Below the pieces are notes generated by a model that ran no database searches, was not told where the DNA came from, and saw nothing but the letters and a program-made list of their open reading frames with translations. A stretch of DNA of 64,000 nucleotides from Nocardioides sp. zg-1230 (lineage in GTDB: Bacteria > Actinomycetota > Actinomycetes > Propionibacteriales > Nocardioidaceae), in the NCBI RefSeq assembly GCF_013155335.1, contig NZ_JABJQZ010000008.1, positions 372,001-436,000 of the forward strand, in the 5' to 3' direction. A program made the translations under genes and the position numbers. Below, one piece after another: positions 31,632-40,576 of the stretch (position 1 is its first letter; every line of letters begins with the position of its first letter).

Positions 31632-32417
31632 TCAGAGACCCTGCCACTCCGGCTTGCCCGCCCAGACCTCGCGGTAGTGCTCGACACGGTCGAGCCGCGA
31701 TGCGGCGGCCGGGTCCAGCAGGACGGTCGCGTGGGGGTGCAGCTGGAGCGTCGACGCCGGGCAGGACGCCGACACCGACCCCTCCACGGCGTCGGCCACC
31801 GCCTGCGCCTTGCTCTCGCCGGTCCCCACCAGCAACAGGTGCCGCGCGCGACCGATCGTGGCCAGGCCCTGGGTCAGCACGTGCCGGGGCACGTCGCCGA
31901 CCGAGCCGAAGAAGCGGGCGTTGTCGGACCGGGTGCGCTCGGTCAGCGTCTTGAGCCGGGTCAGCGAGGCCAGCGACGAGCCCGGCTCGTTGAACGCGAG
32001 GTGGCCGTCGCTGCCGATCCCGAGCACCTGCAGGTCGACGCCACCCGCCGCGACCAGCGCCGCCTCGTAGCGGGCGCCCGCCTCGGGCAGCCCCTCCGGG
32101 GCGGGGTCGGGGCTCGTCACGTGCTCACGGGCGATCCCGAGGTCGTCGGTCACCTGCGCGAGGATCGTCTCGCGGTAGGTCTGGGGGTGTCCCGCCGGTA
32201 GACCGACGTACTCGTCCAGGGTGAAGCAGCGCACCCGGTCGTACGACGGCCCGGCGCCGTCGCGGTGCCGCCGGACCAGCTCGCGGTAGGTCGGCAGCGG
32301 GCTCGACCCGGTCGCCAGGCCGAGGACGGCGTCGGGAGCGCGCCGGACCAGTGCCTCGATCGTGTCGGCGGCCAGCGCGGCCACGGCCTCCACGCTGTCG
32401 AGCGGCACGACCTCCAT
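31632..32417 (-). CDS. nagB: Glucosamine-6-phosphate deaminase
   Basis: The 261-residue enzyme converts glucosamine 6-phosphate to fructose 6-phosphate and ammonia, the last step of amino-sugar breakdown. Its motifs are standard: VLGLATGSSPLPTYRELVR (phosphate site), CFTLDEYVGLP (catalytic Asp), LGIGSDGHLAFNEPGSS (with the His-Asp-Glu relay). It is the last gene of the leftward nag operon, and its ATG overlaps the nagA TGA by one base. Confidence 0.95.
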   Translation of the reverse strand: MEVVPLDSVEAVAALAADTIEALVRRAPDAVLGLATGSSPLPTYRELVRRHRDGAGPSYDRVRCFTLDEYVGLPAGHPQTYRETILAQVTDDLGIAREHVTSPDPAPEGLPEAGARYEAALVAAGGVDLQVLGIGSDGHLAFNEPGSSLASLTRLKTLTERTRSDNARFFGSVGDVPRHVLTQGLATIGRARHLLLVGTGESKAQAVADAVEGSVSASCPASTLQLHPHATVLLDPAAASRLDRVEHYREVWAGKPEWQGL

Positions 32418-33538
32418 CAGGACTCCCGGGCGTCGTGGACGACGCGACCGCCGACGACCGTCGCGACGGGCTGCAGGCCTTCGTCGACCAGGGTCAGGTC
32501 ACCACGCCGGCCGGGCTCGAGTCGGCCGCGGGTGGGGTCGCCGACGAGGCCGGCCGGCGTGGTGGTCACGGTGGCGACGGCGTCCTCGAGGGAGCAGCCG
32601 GTCGTGGCGTGCAGCAGGCGCAGGCAGTCCAGGAGGCCGGCCGCCGACCCGGCGAGCGTGCCGTCGACCAGACGGACCGTGCCGGCGGAGACCACCACCT
32701 CGTGGTCTCCGAGGCGCGCCCGCCCCTCGGGCAGCCCGAGGCCGGCGGTCGTGTCGGAGACGGTGAGGAACCGCGAGGGGCCCAGGGCCCGCCACATCGC
32801 GACCACCACGTCGGGGTGCAGGTGGTGGCCGTCCACGATCACGCCCGCGACGAGCCGGGTGGCGTCCGCTCGAGCGCCGAGGGCGACGCCGACGGGACCG
32901 GGGTCGCGCGCCAGCATCGGGGGCATCGCGTTGCCGAGGTGGGTCAGGCTCGTCGCGCCGGCGTCGATCGCGGCGTGGACGGTGGCCGCGTCGGCATCGG
33001 TGTGCCCGATGGCCACGCCCACTCCGCGCCCCGCGAGCTCGCGGACCAGGTCGAGGGCGCCCGGCAGCTCGGGTGCGACGGTCACCATCAGCACGCCGGC
33101 CTCCCGTGACCAGCGCGCCGCGAGGTCGGACGAGGGCAGCCGCAGCCAGCGCTCGGGGTGCGCGCCCTTCCGGGATGGCGCGATGAACGGTCCCTCGAAG
33201 TGCAGCCCCAGCGGCACCGCGCCCTGCCAGCCCTCGGGGGGACCGTCGGCGTACGTCCCGAGCGCCATGTCACGCGCCTCCGGGTCGGAGGTGATGACGG
33301 TGGGCAGCCACGCCGTGACGCCGTACGACGCCAGCGCTGCACCGGCCTCCCACAGCCGGGTCGGCTCGGCAGTCAGGTCGATGCCGGCGACGCCGTTGAC
33401 CTGGAGATCGATGACACCGGGGAGCACCCTGAGGCCGGCCGCGTCGAGCACGGGTGCGCCCTCGGGCGCGGCCCCCGCGACGACCCCGCCCGCGATCGTC
33501 ACGTCCCGCGAGCCGCCCCTCACCAGCAGGTCGGCCAT
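32417..33538 (-). CDS. nagA: N-acetylglucosamine-6-phosphate deacetylase
   Basis: This 373-residue amidohydrolase deacetylates GlcNAc-6-phosphate. It carries HFEGPFIAPSRKGAH (metal-binding Glu), AIGHTDADAAT and LTHLGNAMPP (metal-binding His) and VSDTTAGLG (catalytic Asp). The first metal motif is LPGVIDLQVNG, with Gln and Asn in place of the usual HxH, as in the single-metal E. coli enzyme. It lies three bases after the ROK kinase gene and overlaps nagB by one base, within the nag operon. Confidence 0.94.
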   Translation of the reverse strand: MADLLVRGGSRDVTIAGGVVAGAAPEGAPVLDAAGLRVLPGVIDLQVNGVAGIDLTAEPTRLWEAGAALASYGVTAWLPTVITSDPEARDMALGTYADGPPEGWQGAVPLGLHFEGPFIAPSRKGAHPERWLRLPSSDLAARWSREAGVLMVTVAPELPGALDLVRELAGRGVGVAIGHTDADAATVHAAIDAGATSLTHLGNAMPPMLARDPGPVGVALGARADATRLVAGVIVDGHHLHPDVVVAMWRALGPSRFLTVSDTTAGLGLPEGRARLGDHEVVVSAGTVRLVDGTLAGSAAGLLDCLRLLHATTGCSLEDAVATVTTTPAGLVGDPTRGRLEPGRRGDLTLVDEGLQPVATVVGGRVVHDARES

Positions 33539-33541
33539 CGC

Positions 33542-34465
33542 TCACCTGCCCAGGATCGCGGCGCCGACGGCGGCGACCGGGTAGTGGAGGGGGACCATGC
33601 TGAGCCGGTCGGCGAGGCCGAGCGAGGCGAGGAAGGGCGAGCCCTCCCCCAGCGAGCGCAGCTGCCGGACCACCTGCTCGCGCAGCGGCTCCCCCACCTC
33701 GGCGACCCCGCCGCCCAGGACGATGCGCTCGGGGTCGATCGTCAGGCCGAGCGCCCGGATCGCGCTCGCCACGCCCCAGCAGAAGCGGTCGCGCACCGCG
33801 ACGGCCTCGGGGTCGCCCGCGGCGGCGGCGGCGAAGAGCGCGGCAGCCGGCGGACCGTCCGTCGTGGGCCAGGCCCGGGCGAGGGCCCGGCCGGACGCGA
33901 TGGTCTCGAGGCAGCCGGTCTGACCGCAGCCGCACGCGGCGCCGGCCGGGTCCACCGGGAGGTGGCCGATCTCGCCGGCCGCTCCGTGCTCGCCGCGGCG
34001 CAGCCGCCCGTCCACGACGAGCCCGGCGGCCAGCCCGGTGCCGACGCTGAGGTAGACCACGTCGTCCGCGCCGACGAGCGCCCGTGCGGCGAGGGCGGCG
34101 GCGTTGACGTCGTTCTCGACGACCACGTCGTGCCCGAGCCGCGCGGCGAGCAGGTCGCGCAGGGGCAGGTCGTCGCCGTTGACGCCGAGGTTGACGGCGT
34201 GCCGCAGCATCCCGCGCTCGCCGTCGACCAGGCCGGGGACGCCGACGCCGACGCGGCACGCCAGGCCGTTCCCGCTCCCGCCGCTCCTGCTCACGAGGGC
34301 GTCGAAGACCCGCTCGGCGGTCGCGACCACGCCGTCGGCGCCGGGTCGCGTGACCTCCCTGACCTGGGCCACGATCGAGCCGTCCTCCCCGAGGACGACG
34401 CCGTGCGTCTTGGTGCCGCCGATGTCGAGGCCGACGGCCCGCGTGCCCGCCATGGCGGCGTTCAC
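33542..34465 (-). CDS. ROK-family sugar kinase, probably N-acetylglucosamine kinase
   Basis: The 307-residue kinase has the ATP site VGLDIGGTKTHGVVLG near the N-terminus, the sugar-binding VENDVNAAALA, SVGTGLAAGLVVDG, and the zinc cluster CGCGQTGCLE with GEIGHL. ROK kinases phosphorylate glucose, GlcNAc or ManNAc. Its position between nagZ and nagA favours GlcNAc. The GTG at 34465 overlaps the nagZ stop (GTGA); an ATG 12 bases later is possible. Confidence 0.88.
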   Translation of the reverse strand: MNAAMAGTRAVGLDIGGTKTHGVVLGEDGSIVAQVREVTRPGADGVVATAERVFDALVSRSGGSGNGLACRVGVGVPGLVDGERGMLRHAVNLGVNGDDLPLRDLLAARLGHDVVVENDVNAAALAARALVGADDVVYLSVGTGLAAGLVVDGRLRRGEHGAAGEIGHLPVDPAGAACGCGQTGCLETIASGRALARAWPTTDGPPAAALFAAAAAGDPEAVAVRDRFCWGVASAIRALGLTIDPERIVLGGGVAEVGEPLREQVVRQLRSLGEGSPFLASLGLADRLSMVPLHYPVAAVGAAILGR

Positions 34466-35916
34466 CGCGACCACCCTGCCTGTCGCAGCACCTCGGTGAC
34501 GGCGGCGACGCCGGGGGCCGACGAGCCGCGCGTGCCGATGGTGGGCAGAGCGGTGTCGTCTACTGAAGGCCAACCCCACTCGACGACGACGGCCGGGCGA
34601 CCGCTGTCGGCGATCGCGCGCAGGAAGGCCAGCACGTCGGGACGCCGACCCGCGTCGCGCACCTGCACGACCACCGGTACGTCGTCGGGCACGTCACGCG
34701 GCAGCCCGGCAGCCAGCGACCGCGGGTAGAGGCGGTGGTCCGGGACCAGGCCCCACGCCACGTCGCCGACCGCGATGTTGGCCGCGGTCTCGACGCTGAC
34801 CACGACCGCGTCGGCGAGGTCGGGCAGGTCGCCGTCGAGGATGAGCGCGGACGCGGCGGCACCCGCCTGTCGTGTCGCGTCGGGGGCCTCGGATGTGGGG
34901 GTGGCCGCGGGGGTGGCCGCGGTGGCCGCCACCGATGCGTGCATCACCGCGACGCGACCGGCTGCCTCCGCGAGCCGCTCCCGGGTCAGGCGCCCGTCGC
35001 CGACGGCAGCGACGATCGCGTCACGGACCTCGAGCACCAGCGAGGCCGGCTTGTCAGGGCCGAGGCAGAGCAGGTCGCACCCGGCGGCGAGGGCCTGGAC
35101 CGCCGCCTCCGGGACGCCCCGCGCGGCGGACGCCCCGGCCATGTCGAGGGCGTCGCTGACGATGACGCCCTCGAACCCGAGCACCTCGCGCAGCATCCCC
35201 AGGACGAGCGGGCTCAGCGTCGCCGGCCGGTCCGGGTCGAGGGCCGGTACGACGATGTGCGACGTCATCACCGCCGCGGTCCCCGCCTCGACGGCGGCGT
35301 CGAACGGCACGAGCTCGCGGGCGGCGAGGGTGTCGGGGTCGACGTCGATGCGGGGCAGGTCGAGGTGGCTGTCGGTGGCGGTGTCGCCGTGGCCGGGGAA
35401 GTGCTTGGCGCACGCCGCGACACCCGTCGACTGGAGCCCGCGCGTCCACGCGGCCACGTGGGCGCCGACCTGGTCGGCGTCGACGCCGAAGCTCCGGGTG
35501 CCGATGACGGGGTTGTCGGGGTCGCTGTTGACGTCGGCGTCCGGCGCGAGGTCGAGGGTCACGCCCACCGCGGCCAGCTCGTGGCCGACCCAGCGACCGA
35601 CCGCCTCGGTGAGCTCGAGGTCGCCCACCGCGCCGAGGGCCGCGGCACCGAGCACCGGGCTCGGCTCGCGGGTGTGGAGCCGGCTGACGTCGCCGCCCTC
35701 CTCGTCCACCGCGATCACCGCGCCGGGGTTGGCGCCGCGGATCTCGGCGCTCAGCGCGGCGAGGGCGGCGGGCCCGGCCGCGGTGTTGGAGCCGAAGTAG
35801 CAGACGCCGCCGAGACCGTCCTCGAGCAGCGCCCGGTACGCGTCGGGCAGCGTCGTACCCGTGAAGCCGGGCAGCAGCACGCGCAGGGCCAGCGCGCTCA
35901 CGTCGTCGTGTCTCAC
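34462..35916 (-). CDS. nagZ: Family 3 glycoside hydrolase, beta-N-acetylhexosaminidase
   Basis: The 484-residue protein has the GH3 TIM barrel with the NagZ signature KHFPGHGDTATDSHLDLP, whose His and Asp act as the acid/base pair, and the nucleophile Asp in GVIVSDALDMAGA. DEEGGDVSRLH binds GlcNAc. A C-terminal GH3-like alpha/beta domain follows, from about residue 370. No signal peptide is present, so it should work in the cytoplasm on imported GlcNAc-containing oligosaccharides or muropeptides. The GTG at 35916 overlaps the upstream permease stop by four bases. Confidence 0.9.
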   Translation of the reverse strand: MRHDDVSALALRVLLPGFTGTTLPDAYRALLEDGLGGVCYFGSNTAAGPAALAALSAEIRGANPGAVIAVDEEGGDVSRLHTREPSPVLGAAALGAVGDLELTEAVGRWVGHELAAVGVTLDLAPDADVNSDPDNPVIGTRSFGVDADQVGAHVAAWTRGLQSTGVAACAKHFPGHGDTATDSHLDLPRIDVDPDTLAARELVPFDAAVEAGTAAVMTSHIVVPALDPDRPATLSPLVLGMLREVLGFEGVIVSDALDMAGASAARGVPEAAVQALAAGCDLLCLGPDKPASLVLEVRDAIVAAVGDGRLTRERLAEAAGRVAVMHASVAATAATPAATPTSEAPDATRQAGAAASALILDGDLPDLADAVVVSVETAANIAVGDVAWGLVPDHRLYPRSLAAGLPRDVPDDVPVVVQVRDAGRRPDVLAFLRAIADSGRPAVVVEWGWPSVDDTALPTIGTRGSSAPGVAAVTEVLRQAGWSR

Positions 35917-36752
35917 CCTTTCACTGCTCCGGAGGTGAGTCCGCTGACCATCCGGCCCTGGACGATGAGGAAGAAGACGATGACGGGCACGGCGATGAGG
36001 GTGGAGCCGGCCATGATGCCGCCCCAGTCGGTGCCGCGGTTGACGTCGGTGAACGTCGAGAGCCACAGCGGCAGCGTGCGCTGGTCCTCACGCGTCATCA
36101 CCACGAGCGCGAGGGTGAACTCGTTCCACGCCTGGATGAAGCCGAAGACGCCGGTGGCGACGAGGCCGGGGGCGAGCAGCGGGAGCGTGACGCGGAAGAA
36201 CGCCTGGGGACGCGAGCACCCGTCCATCATCGCGGCCTCCTCGAGCTCGTAGGGCACGCCGGCGACGAAGCCGCGCAGGGTCCAGATCGTGAAGGGCAGC
36301 ACGCTGGCGACGTAGACCAGCGTGAGCCCGACGACGGTGTTGAGCAGCTCCATCGTCTCGAGCATCTTGTACTGGCTGATGAACAGCCCCTCCACCGGGA
36401 TCATCTGGATCATCAGCAGCGTGACGATGAAGGACAGCCGGCCGCGGAAGCGGAACCGGCTGACCGCGACCGCGGCGACGAAGGCGAAGAGCAGCGCCAC
36501 GGTGATCGTCAGGCCGGTGACCGTGAGGCTGACCCGGAGGGCGTCGAGGAACTGGTCGGTGGCGAAGACGGTGCGGTAGTTGTCGAGGTCGCCGCCGAAC
36601 GGAACCCATGTGGGCGTGGGGCTGCGGATCTCGTTGCGGGCGAGGAACGAGCTGTTGACCATCCAGTAGACGGGGAACGCCGCGAGGAGGAAGGCGAGGA
36701 CGCCGACGCTGTTGGCCGTGGCGCGCAGCGCGGGTCTGGTCGGTCGGCTCAT
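35913..36752 (-). CDS. Carbohydrate ABC transporter permease (MalG type)
   Basis: This 279-residue membrane protein has six helices and the EAA loop YELEEAAMMDGCSRPQAFFR followed by TLPLLAPGL. The end, GRMVSGLTSGAVKG, is the standard C-terminus of MalG-type sugar permeases. It pairs with the permease gene just upstream (four-base ATGA overlap). No ATPase is encoded in the operon, so a shared MsiK-type ATPase elsewhere is presumably used. Confidence 0.94.
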   Translation of the reverse strand: MSRPTRPALRATANSVGVLAFLLAAFPVYWMVNSSFLARNEIRSPTPTWVPFGGDLDNYRTVFATDQFLDALRVSLTVTGLTITVALLFAFVAAVAVSRFRFRGRLSFIVTLLMIQMIPVEGLFISQYKMLETMELLNTVVGLTLVYVASVLPFTIWTLRGFVAGVPYELEEAAMMDGCSRPQAFFRVTLPLLAPGLVATGVFGFIQAWNEFTLALVVMTREDQRTLPLWLSTFTDVNRGTDWGGIMAGSTLIAVPVIVFFLIVQGRMVSGLTSGAVKG

Positions 36753-37708
36753 GCGGGGTCCCCCTCCTGCCGGAGCATGGCGCGGACGTAGGGCGCGGTC
36801 AGCACGACGGTGAGGGCGAGCATGAAGATCGCCACCGCTGCAGACATGCCGAACTCGCCGCCACCGATGCCGAGCCGGTAGATGTAGGTACCGAGGAGGT
36901 TGGTGTCGCGGGCGCTGCCACCGGCCTCCTGGAGGATGTAGATCTGCGTGAACACGCGCAGGTCCCAGATGACCTGCAGCAGGCCGACGACGAGCAGCAC
37001 GGGCCGGATGGTGGGCAGCACGACGTGGCGGAAGCGCGACCCTGCGCCGGCGCCGTCGATCTCGGCGGCCTCGACGAGCTCTTCCGGCAGCTGGGTGAGC
37101 GCGGCGTAGACGGTGAAGGCGACGAACGGGACGCTCATCCACACCACGACCACGGTGGCGACGAAGAAGAACGACAGCGGCCGCAGCAGCCACCCGTGCC
37201 CCTCGTAGTCGAGCCCGAGACCGGTGAGGACGTGGTTCACGACGCCGTACTGGGTGTCGAAGAGCCACTGCCACACGGTGAGGGAGGCGACGACGGGCAT
37301 GGCCCAGGCGAGCAGCAGCCCGGTCTGCACGAGCAGGCGTACGCCGCGCGACATGTGCCGCATCAGCAGCGCGAGGCCCACGCCGATGGCCATCGTCAGC
37401 GCCGCATTGACGAGACAGAAGGCGATGGAGCGTGCGGTGACCTGCCACAGGTAGCCGTCGGTGACGAGCCGGCGGTAGTTGTCGAGGCCGATCCACTCCG
37501 GCGGCCGGCCGAACTGCTGGGCGAGGCCGAAGTCCTGGAACGACAGGACCACCTGGCGCACCAGCGGGTAGCCCAGTGCCAGCGCGAGGGCGAGCACCGC
37601 GGGGACGAGCAGGGCGTACGGCAACGGGCTGGTGCGTCTGCGCCGGGCGACGCGGGTGCCGACGTCGCTCGCGGTGTCGGTGACGGTCCGGTCCATGGTG
37701 TCGCTCAT
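36749..37708 (-). CDS. Carbohydrate ABC transporter permease (MalF type)
   Basis: The 319-residue protein has six membrane helices after a basic N-terminus (VARRRRTSPLPYALLVPAVL), the usual NYRRL segment, and the EAA loop LPEELVEAAEIDGAGAGSRF. It forms the membrane channel with the MalG-type partner downstream and receives sugar from the binding protein upstream. The operon content suggests amino-sugar oligosaccharides as cargo. Confidence 0.94.
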   Translation of the reverse strand: MSDTMDRTVTDTASDVGTRVARRRRTSPLPYALLVPAVLALALALGYPLVRQVVLSFQDFGLAQQFGRPPEWIGLDNYRRLVTDGYLWQVTARSIAFCLVNAALTMAIGVGLALLMRHMSRGVRLLVQTGLLLAWAMPVVASLTVWQWLFDTQYGVVNHVLTGLGLDYEGHGWLLRPLSFFFVATVVVVWMSVPFVAFTVYAALTQLPEELVEAAEIDGAGAGSRFRHVVLPTIRPVLLVVGLLQVIWDLRVFTQIYILQEAGGSARDTNLLGTYIYRLGIGGGEFGMSAAVAIFMLALTVVLTAPYVRAMLRQEGDPA

Positions 37709-37812
37709 CGTCCCTCCTCTCCGGTGCCGGGTGTGCCAGGTGTGATGGGTGGCGCGGGCGTGCAGCGGTGAGGGCAGCGGCTGGCGCCGCCCCCACCGGT
37801 GGTCCGGACGTC
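37709..37812 (-). other. Spacer between binding-protein and permease genes
   Basis: These 104 bases within the operon hold GC-rich self-complementary stretches, including CCACCGGTGG and GGCGGCGCC. Such hairpins after a binding-protein gene often stabilise its mRNA or reduce expression of the permeases. No gene was seen. Confidence 0.4.
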
Positions 37813-39102
37813 TCAGCCGTTGAGCTGGCTGTCCATCTGCTCGTCGGTCTTCGCGGCCAGCTCCTCGACGTCGCCGCCCTGGGCGATGGCGCTGAAGAGG
37901 TCCTCGAGGGCGCGCGAGCCCTCGACCGTGGCCCAGCCGGGCGCGGCCGGCGTGAGCTTGGCGTTGGACGCGGCCGCCACGGTCGCCTCGGCGTACTCGT
38001 CGTCGCCGAGCAGCGGGGCGAGCGAGGTGAGGGCGGGCGTGAGGCCGGCCTCGGCCATGAGCGTCTGGTAGTCCTCGCTCAGCATGAGCTCGACCGCCTC
38101 CTGGGCGAGGTCCTGGTGGGCCGACTTGGCCGCGATCGCAATGTCGGAGCCGCCCAGCAGCACGGGCGCGGGGTCACCGTCCGGTCCGGGCAGCGCGAAG
38201 ACGCCCACCTGCTTGGCGTGGCCGTCGGGGCAGCCGGTCTCGGGGTCCTCGAGCAGCCCCTTCACCCAGCCGGGCGTCGACATCATGCCGACCTCGCCCG
38301 CGCAGAACGGGGTCCACGGGTCGGCCTCGTTGCCGTCCTTGGGTGCACCGGACGCCTCGGTGAAGAGCTGCTGGGCCATCTCCAGGCCGGCCACGGACTC
38401 GGGCGAGGACAGCGAGCCGGCCCACTCGCCGCCGTCCTCGACGGCGAGGTCGCCGCCGGCGGACCAGATGAAGGCCGCGCCGTTGCGCCAGTCCTGGCCC
38501 GGGAACCAGAAGCCGGAGAAGTTCGCCGGCTTGGGGTTGTCCTTCTTCAAGGCGATCGCCGCGTCGACGAACTCGTCGAGCGTCGTGGGCACCTCGAGGC
38601 CGGCCTTCTCGAAGAGGTCCTTGCGGTAGAAGATGTACTTCGAGCCGGCGTAGTAGGGGACGGCGTACGTCTCCCCGTCGACCGTGGCGCCCTCGACGAA
38701 GCCGGGCAGCAGGTCGTCGCCGCCGAGGTCGTCGAGCTCGTCGGTGAGCGGCGCGAAGGCGCCCGCGGACGTGAAGGTCGGCGCCTGCGTGTTGCCGATC
38801 TCGACCACGTCGGGGGTCTCGGACTCACTGGAGAGCGCGGTGGTGAGCTTCTCGACGAGGCCGTCCCACTCCTGCTGCTCGATGGTCAGCGTGGACCCCG
38901 GGTTGTCCTCCTCGAAGGTCGTCTTCAACCAGTCGCGGGCCTCCTGCGGAGTGTCCGTGCCGTTGAGCCAGACGCGGATGTCAGCCGACTCGGCGCCACC
39001 GTCGTCGGTCGACGAGCCGTCGTCGTCGCTGCCGCACGCGGCGAGCGTCGTCAGCGCGAGCGCGGCGACCGCCACCCCGGTCCATGACTTCTTGATGCGC
39101 AC
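37813..39102 (-). CDS. Sugar ABC transporter substrate-binding lipoprotein
   Basis: The 429-residue protein is an SBP_bac_1 family binder. It starts at GTG with the signal RIKKSWTGVAVAALALTTLA and lipobox LAACG, then a Asp/Ser-rich linker. The mature part has IRVWLNGTDT, KLTTALSSESETPDVVEIG, and YYAGSKYIFYRKDLFEKAGL, typical of oligosaccharide binders such as NgcE and CebE. It is encoded 44 bases downstream of the ROK regulator with a GGAAGGA ribosome binding site. Cargo is inferred from the nag genes. Confidence 0.93.
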   Translation of the reverse strand: MRIKKSWTGVAVAALALTTLAACGSDDDGSSTDDGGAESADIRVWLNGTDTPQEARDWLKTTFEEDNPGSTLTIEQQEWDGLVEKLTTALSSESETPDVVEIGNTQAPTFTSAGAFAPLTDELDDLGGDDLLPGFVEGATVDGETYAVPYYAGSKYIFYRKDLFEKAGLEVPTTLDEFVDAAIALKKDNPKPANFSGFWFPGQDWRNGAAFIWSAGGDLAVEDGGEWAGSLSSPESVAGLEMAQQLFTEASGAPKDGNEADPWTPFCAGEVGMMSTPGWVKGLLEDPETGCPDGHAKQVGVFALPGPDGDPAPVLLGGSDIAIAAKSAHQDLAQEAVELMLSEDYQTLMAEAGLTPALTSLAPLLGDDEYAEATVAAASNAKLTPAAPGWATVEGSRALEDLFSAIAQGGDVEELAAKTDEQMDSQLNG

Positions 39103-39146
39103 CACAGTTGTCCTTCCGTCGATCTCTTCAGGTGGGTTGGAGGCGC

Positions 39147-40280
39147 TCACGAGACGCCCAGCTCCCCGGCGAGCACGAGCACGGCCGCTCCCACGACCAC
39201 GACGTCCTCGCCGAGCTTGGAGGTGCGGACGGCCAGCCCTGTCGAGCTGATCGGCATCGTCCGCTCGCGGATGGTCCGGTCCGCCGCGTCGAGCAGCGGC
39301 CCGTCGAGCAGCTCCGCAGGGCCGCTCAGCACGATCTCGTGGAGGTTGAGGGCGGCGACGACCGGCGCCAGCACCTCGCCGAGCCGGGTCCCGACCTCGG
39401 CGAGCACGGCCGGGCCGTCGGCCCCGGGCTCCGCCACGCGGCGTCTCAGGCGGGGCGCGGCCAGCAGGGTCTCGAGGCAGCCGGTGCGCGAGCACGCACA
39501 GCGCTCGCCGGCGGGGTCGACCACGACGTGGCCGATCTCGCCCGCGGCCCCGAGGTGGCCGTGGAGCAGCGAGCCGCCGAGGACGAGCCCGGCACCCACA
39601 CCGGTGCCGACCCGCAGCACCATCAGGCCGCCGTCGCCGGACTCGCCGAAGGTGTGCTCGCCCAGGACGGCGGTGTTGGCGTCGTTGGCGACGAAGACCG
39701 GCACGTGCAGTGCCTCCGCCAGCCGGGCGGCGAGGGGGGTGTCGGTCCAGGCCAGGTTGGGCGCATCGACGACCGTGCCGGCGGCGTCGACGACGCCCGG
39801 GCTGCCGACCCCGACGCCGAGGACCGGCCGGTCGGTCATCGTCATGAGCTGTGCGGCGAGGCCCAGCACGAGCTCGACCGCCTGCTCACCCTCCGCGCCG
39901 TCGACGTGCACCTCGTGCCGTGCCTGGACGGTGCCGGCGAGGTTGACCACCGCACCGGACATGCGGTCGGTCTCCGACAGGTCGAGGCCGATGATGTGGT
40001 GCGAGTCGGGGGCCAGCCCGACGAGCGTCGGCGGCTTGCCGACCCGGGTCTCGGCGGGCGCGCCCAGCTCGGCCAGGAACCCCTCGGCGAGCATCTCCCC
40101 CACCAGGTCCGACACAGTGACCCGGGTCAGGCCGCTCGACCGGGCCAGGTCCGCCCGGCTCGCGGGACCCTCGCGGAAGAGCTGTTGCAGCAGCAGCGAA
40201 CGGTGGTGGCGGCGGGCGTCCTCCTGGAGGAGCTTGCCCCGGGGACGGAGTGGCCGACCCACTGGTGTGTGCGGTGTCAC
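39147..40280 (-). CDS. ROK-family transcriptional regulator (NagC type)
   Basis: This 377-residue protein has an N-terminal winged helix (LLLQQLFREGPASRADLARS, GLTRVTVSDLVGEMLAEGFL) and a ROK sugar-binding domain (IIGLDLSETD, VANDANTAVLGEH, zinc cluster CACSRTGCLE). Unlike the kinase it lacks the canonical DxGGT ATP site, so it senses rather than phosphorylates sugar. It heads the nag operon and is its likely repressor. The start is a GTG at 40280. Confidence 0.92.
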   Translation of the reverse strand: MTPHTPVGRPLRPRGKLLQEDARRHHRSLLLQQLFREGPASRADLARSSGLTRVTVSDLVGEMLAEGFLAELGAPAETRVGKPPTLVGLAPDSHHIIGLDLSETDRMSGAVVNLAGTVQARHEVHVDGAEGEQAVELVLGLAAQLMTMTDRPVLGVGVGSPGVVDAAGTVVDAPNLAWTDTPLAARLAEALHVPVFVANDANTAVLGEHTFGESGDGGLMVLRVGTGVGAGLVLGGSLLHGHLGAAGEIGHVVVDPAGERCACSRTGCLETLLAAPRLRRRVAEPGADGPAVLAEVGTRLGEVLAPVVAALNLHEIVLSGPAELLDGPLLDAADRTIRERTMPISSTGLAVRTSKLGEDVVVVGAAVLVLAGELGVS

Positions 40281-40287
40281 ATTAGTT

Positions 40288-40317
40288 AGTTCAGCGCACT
40301 TACATATCCCCCGTCAA
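40288..40317 (-). promoter_or_regulatory. Promoter of the ROK regulator and nag operon
   Basis: On the minus strand TTGACG (40312-40317) is 18 bases from TGAACT (40288-40293), which ends seven bases before the GTG. The AT-rich stretch TAACTAAT and TTAGTTAGTTCA at the start may be the regulator binding site. The -10 match is weak. Confidence 0.4.
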
Positions 40318-40358
40318 GAGGTCACTCTGATTCGCCGGCGCCCGGTCCAGTCCACCGA

Positions 40359-40408
40359 GCGGTGATCCAGCCACATTCCTCCGGCGCAGAACGTAGGTGG
40401 ACCACCGC
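40359..40408. repeat. Hairpin repeat B1 (50 bp)
   Basis: Twenty-base arms (GCGGTGATCCAGCCACATTC and GAACGTAGGTGGACCACCGC) pair at 16 of 20 positions around a 10-base loop. B2, 33 bases to the right, is about 80 percent identical. Confidence 0.8.
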
Positions 40409-40441
40409 CCGCGGGCGCGGCGTCGTACGACACGCCCTGCG

Positions 40442-40491
40442 GCGGTGGTCGAGCGACATTCCGCCGGCCCCGAATGTGGGTGGACCACCGC
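40442..40491. repeat. Hairpin repeat B2 (50 bp)
   Basis: Arms GCGGTGGTCGAGCGACATTC and GAATGTGGGTGGACCACCGC pair at 17 of 20 positions around CGCCGGCCCC. It is the same size and orientation as B1. Confidence 0.8.
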
Positions 40492-40576
40492 TCACCCCAG
40501 CACACGCGCTCAACCAGCTACTCCAACAACAAGCAGCATGACCAACGTTGCAACGACCACTTGACGCCAAGGCCTC

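Noticed and set aside
29808..32201. A 797-codon plus-strand open frame over the CorC and nagB genes
   Set aside because: It lies antisense to two well-conserved genes, has a composition typical of GC-rich shadow frames and shows no domain.
40359..40491. Possible CRISPR array from the two B repeats
   Set aside because: There are only two copies, each is a long hairpin of 50 bp, and no cas genes or further spacers exist.
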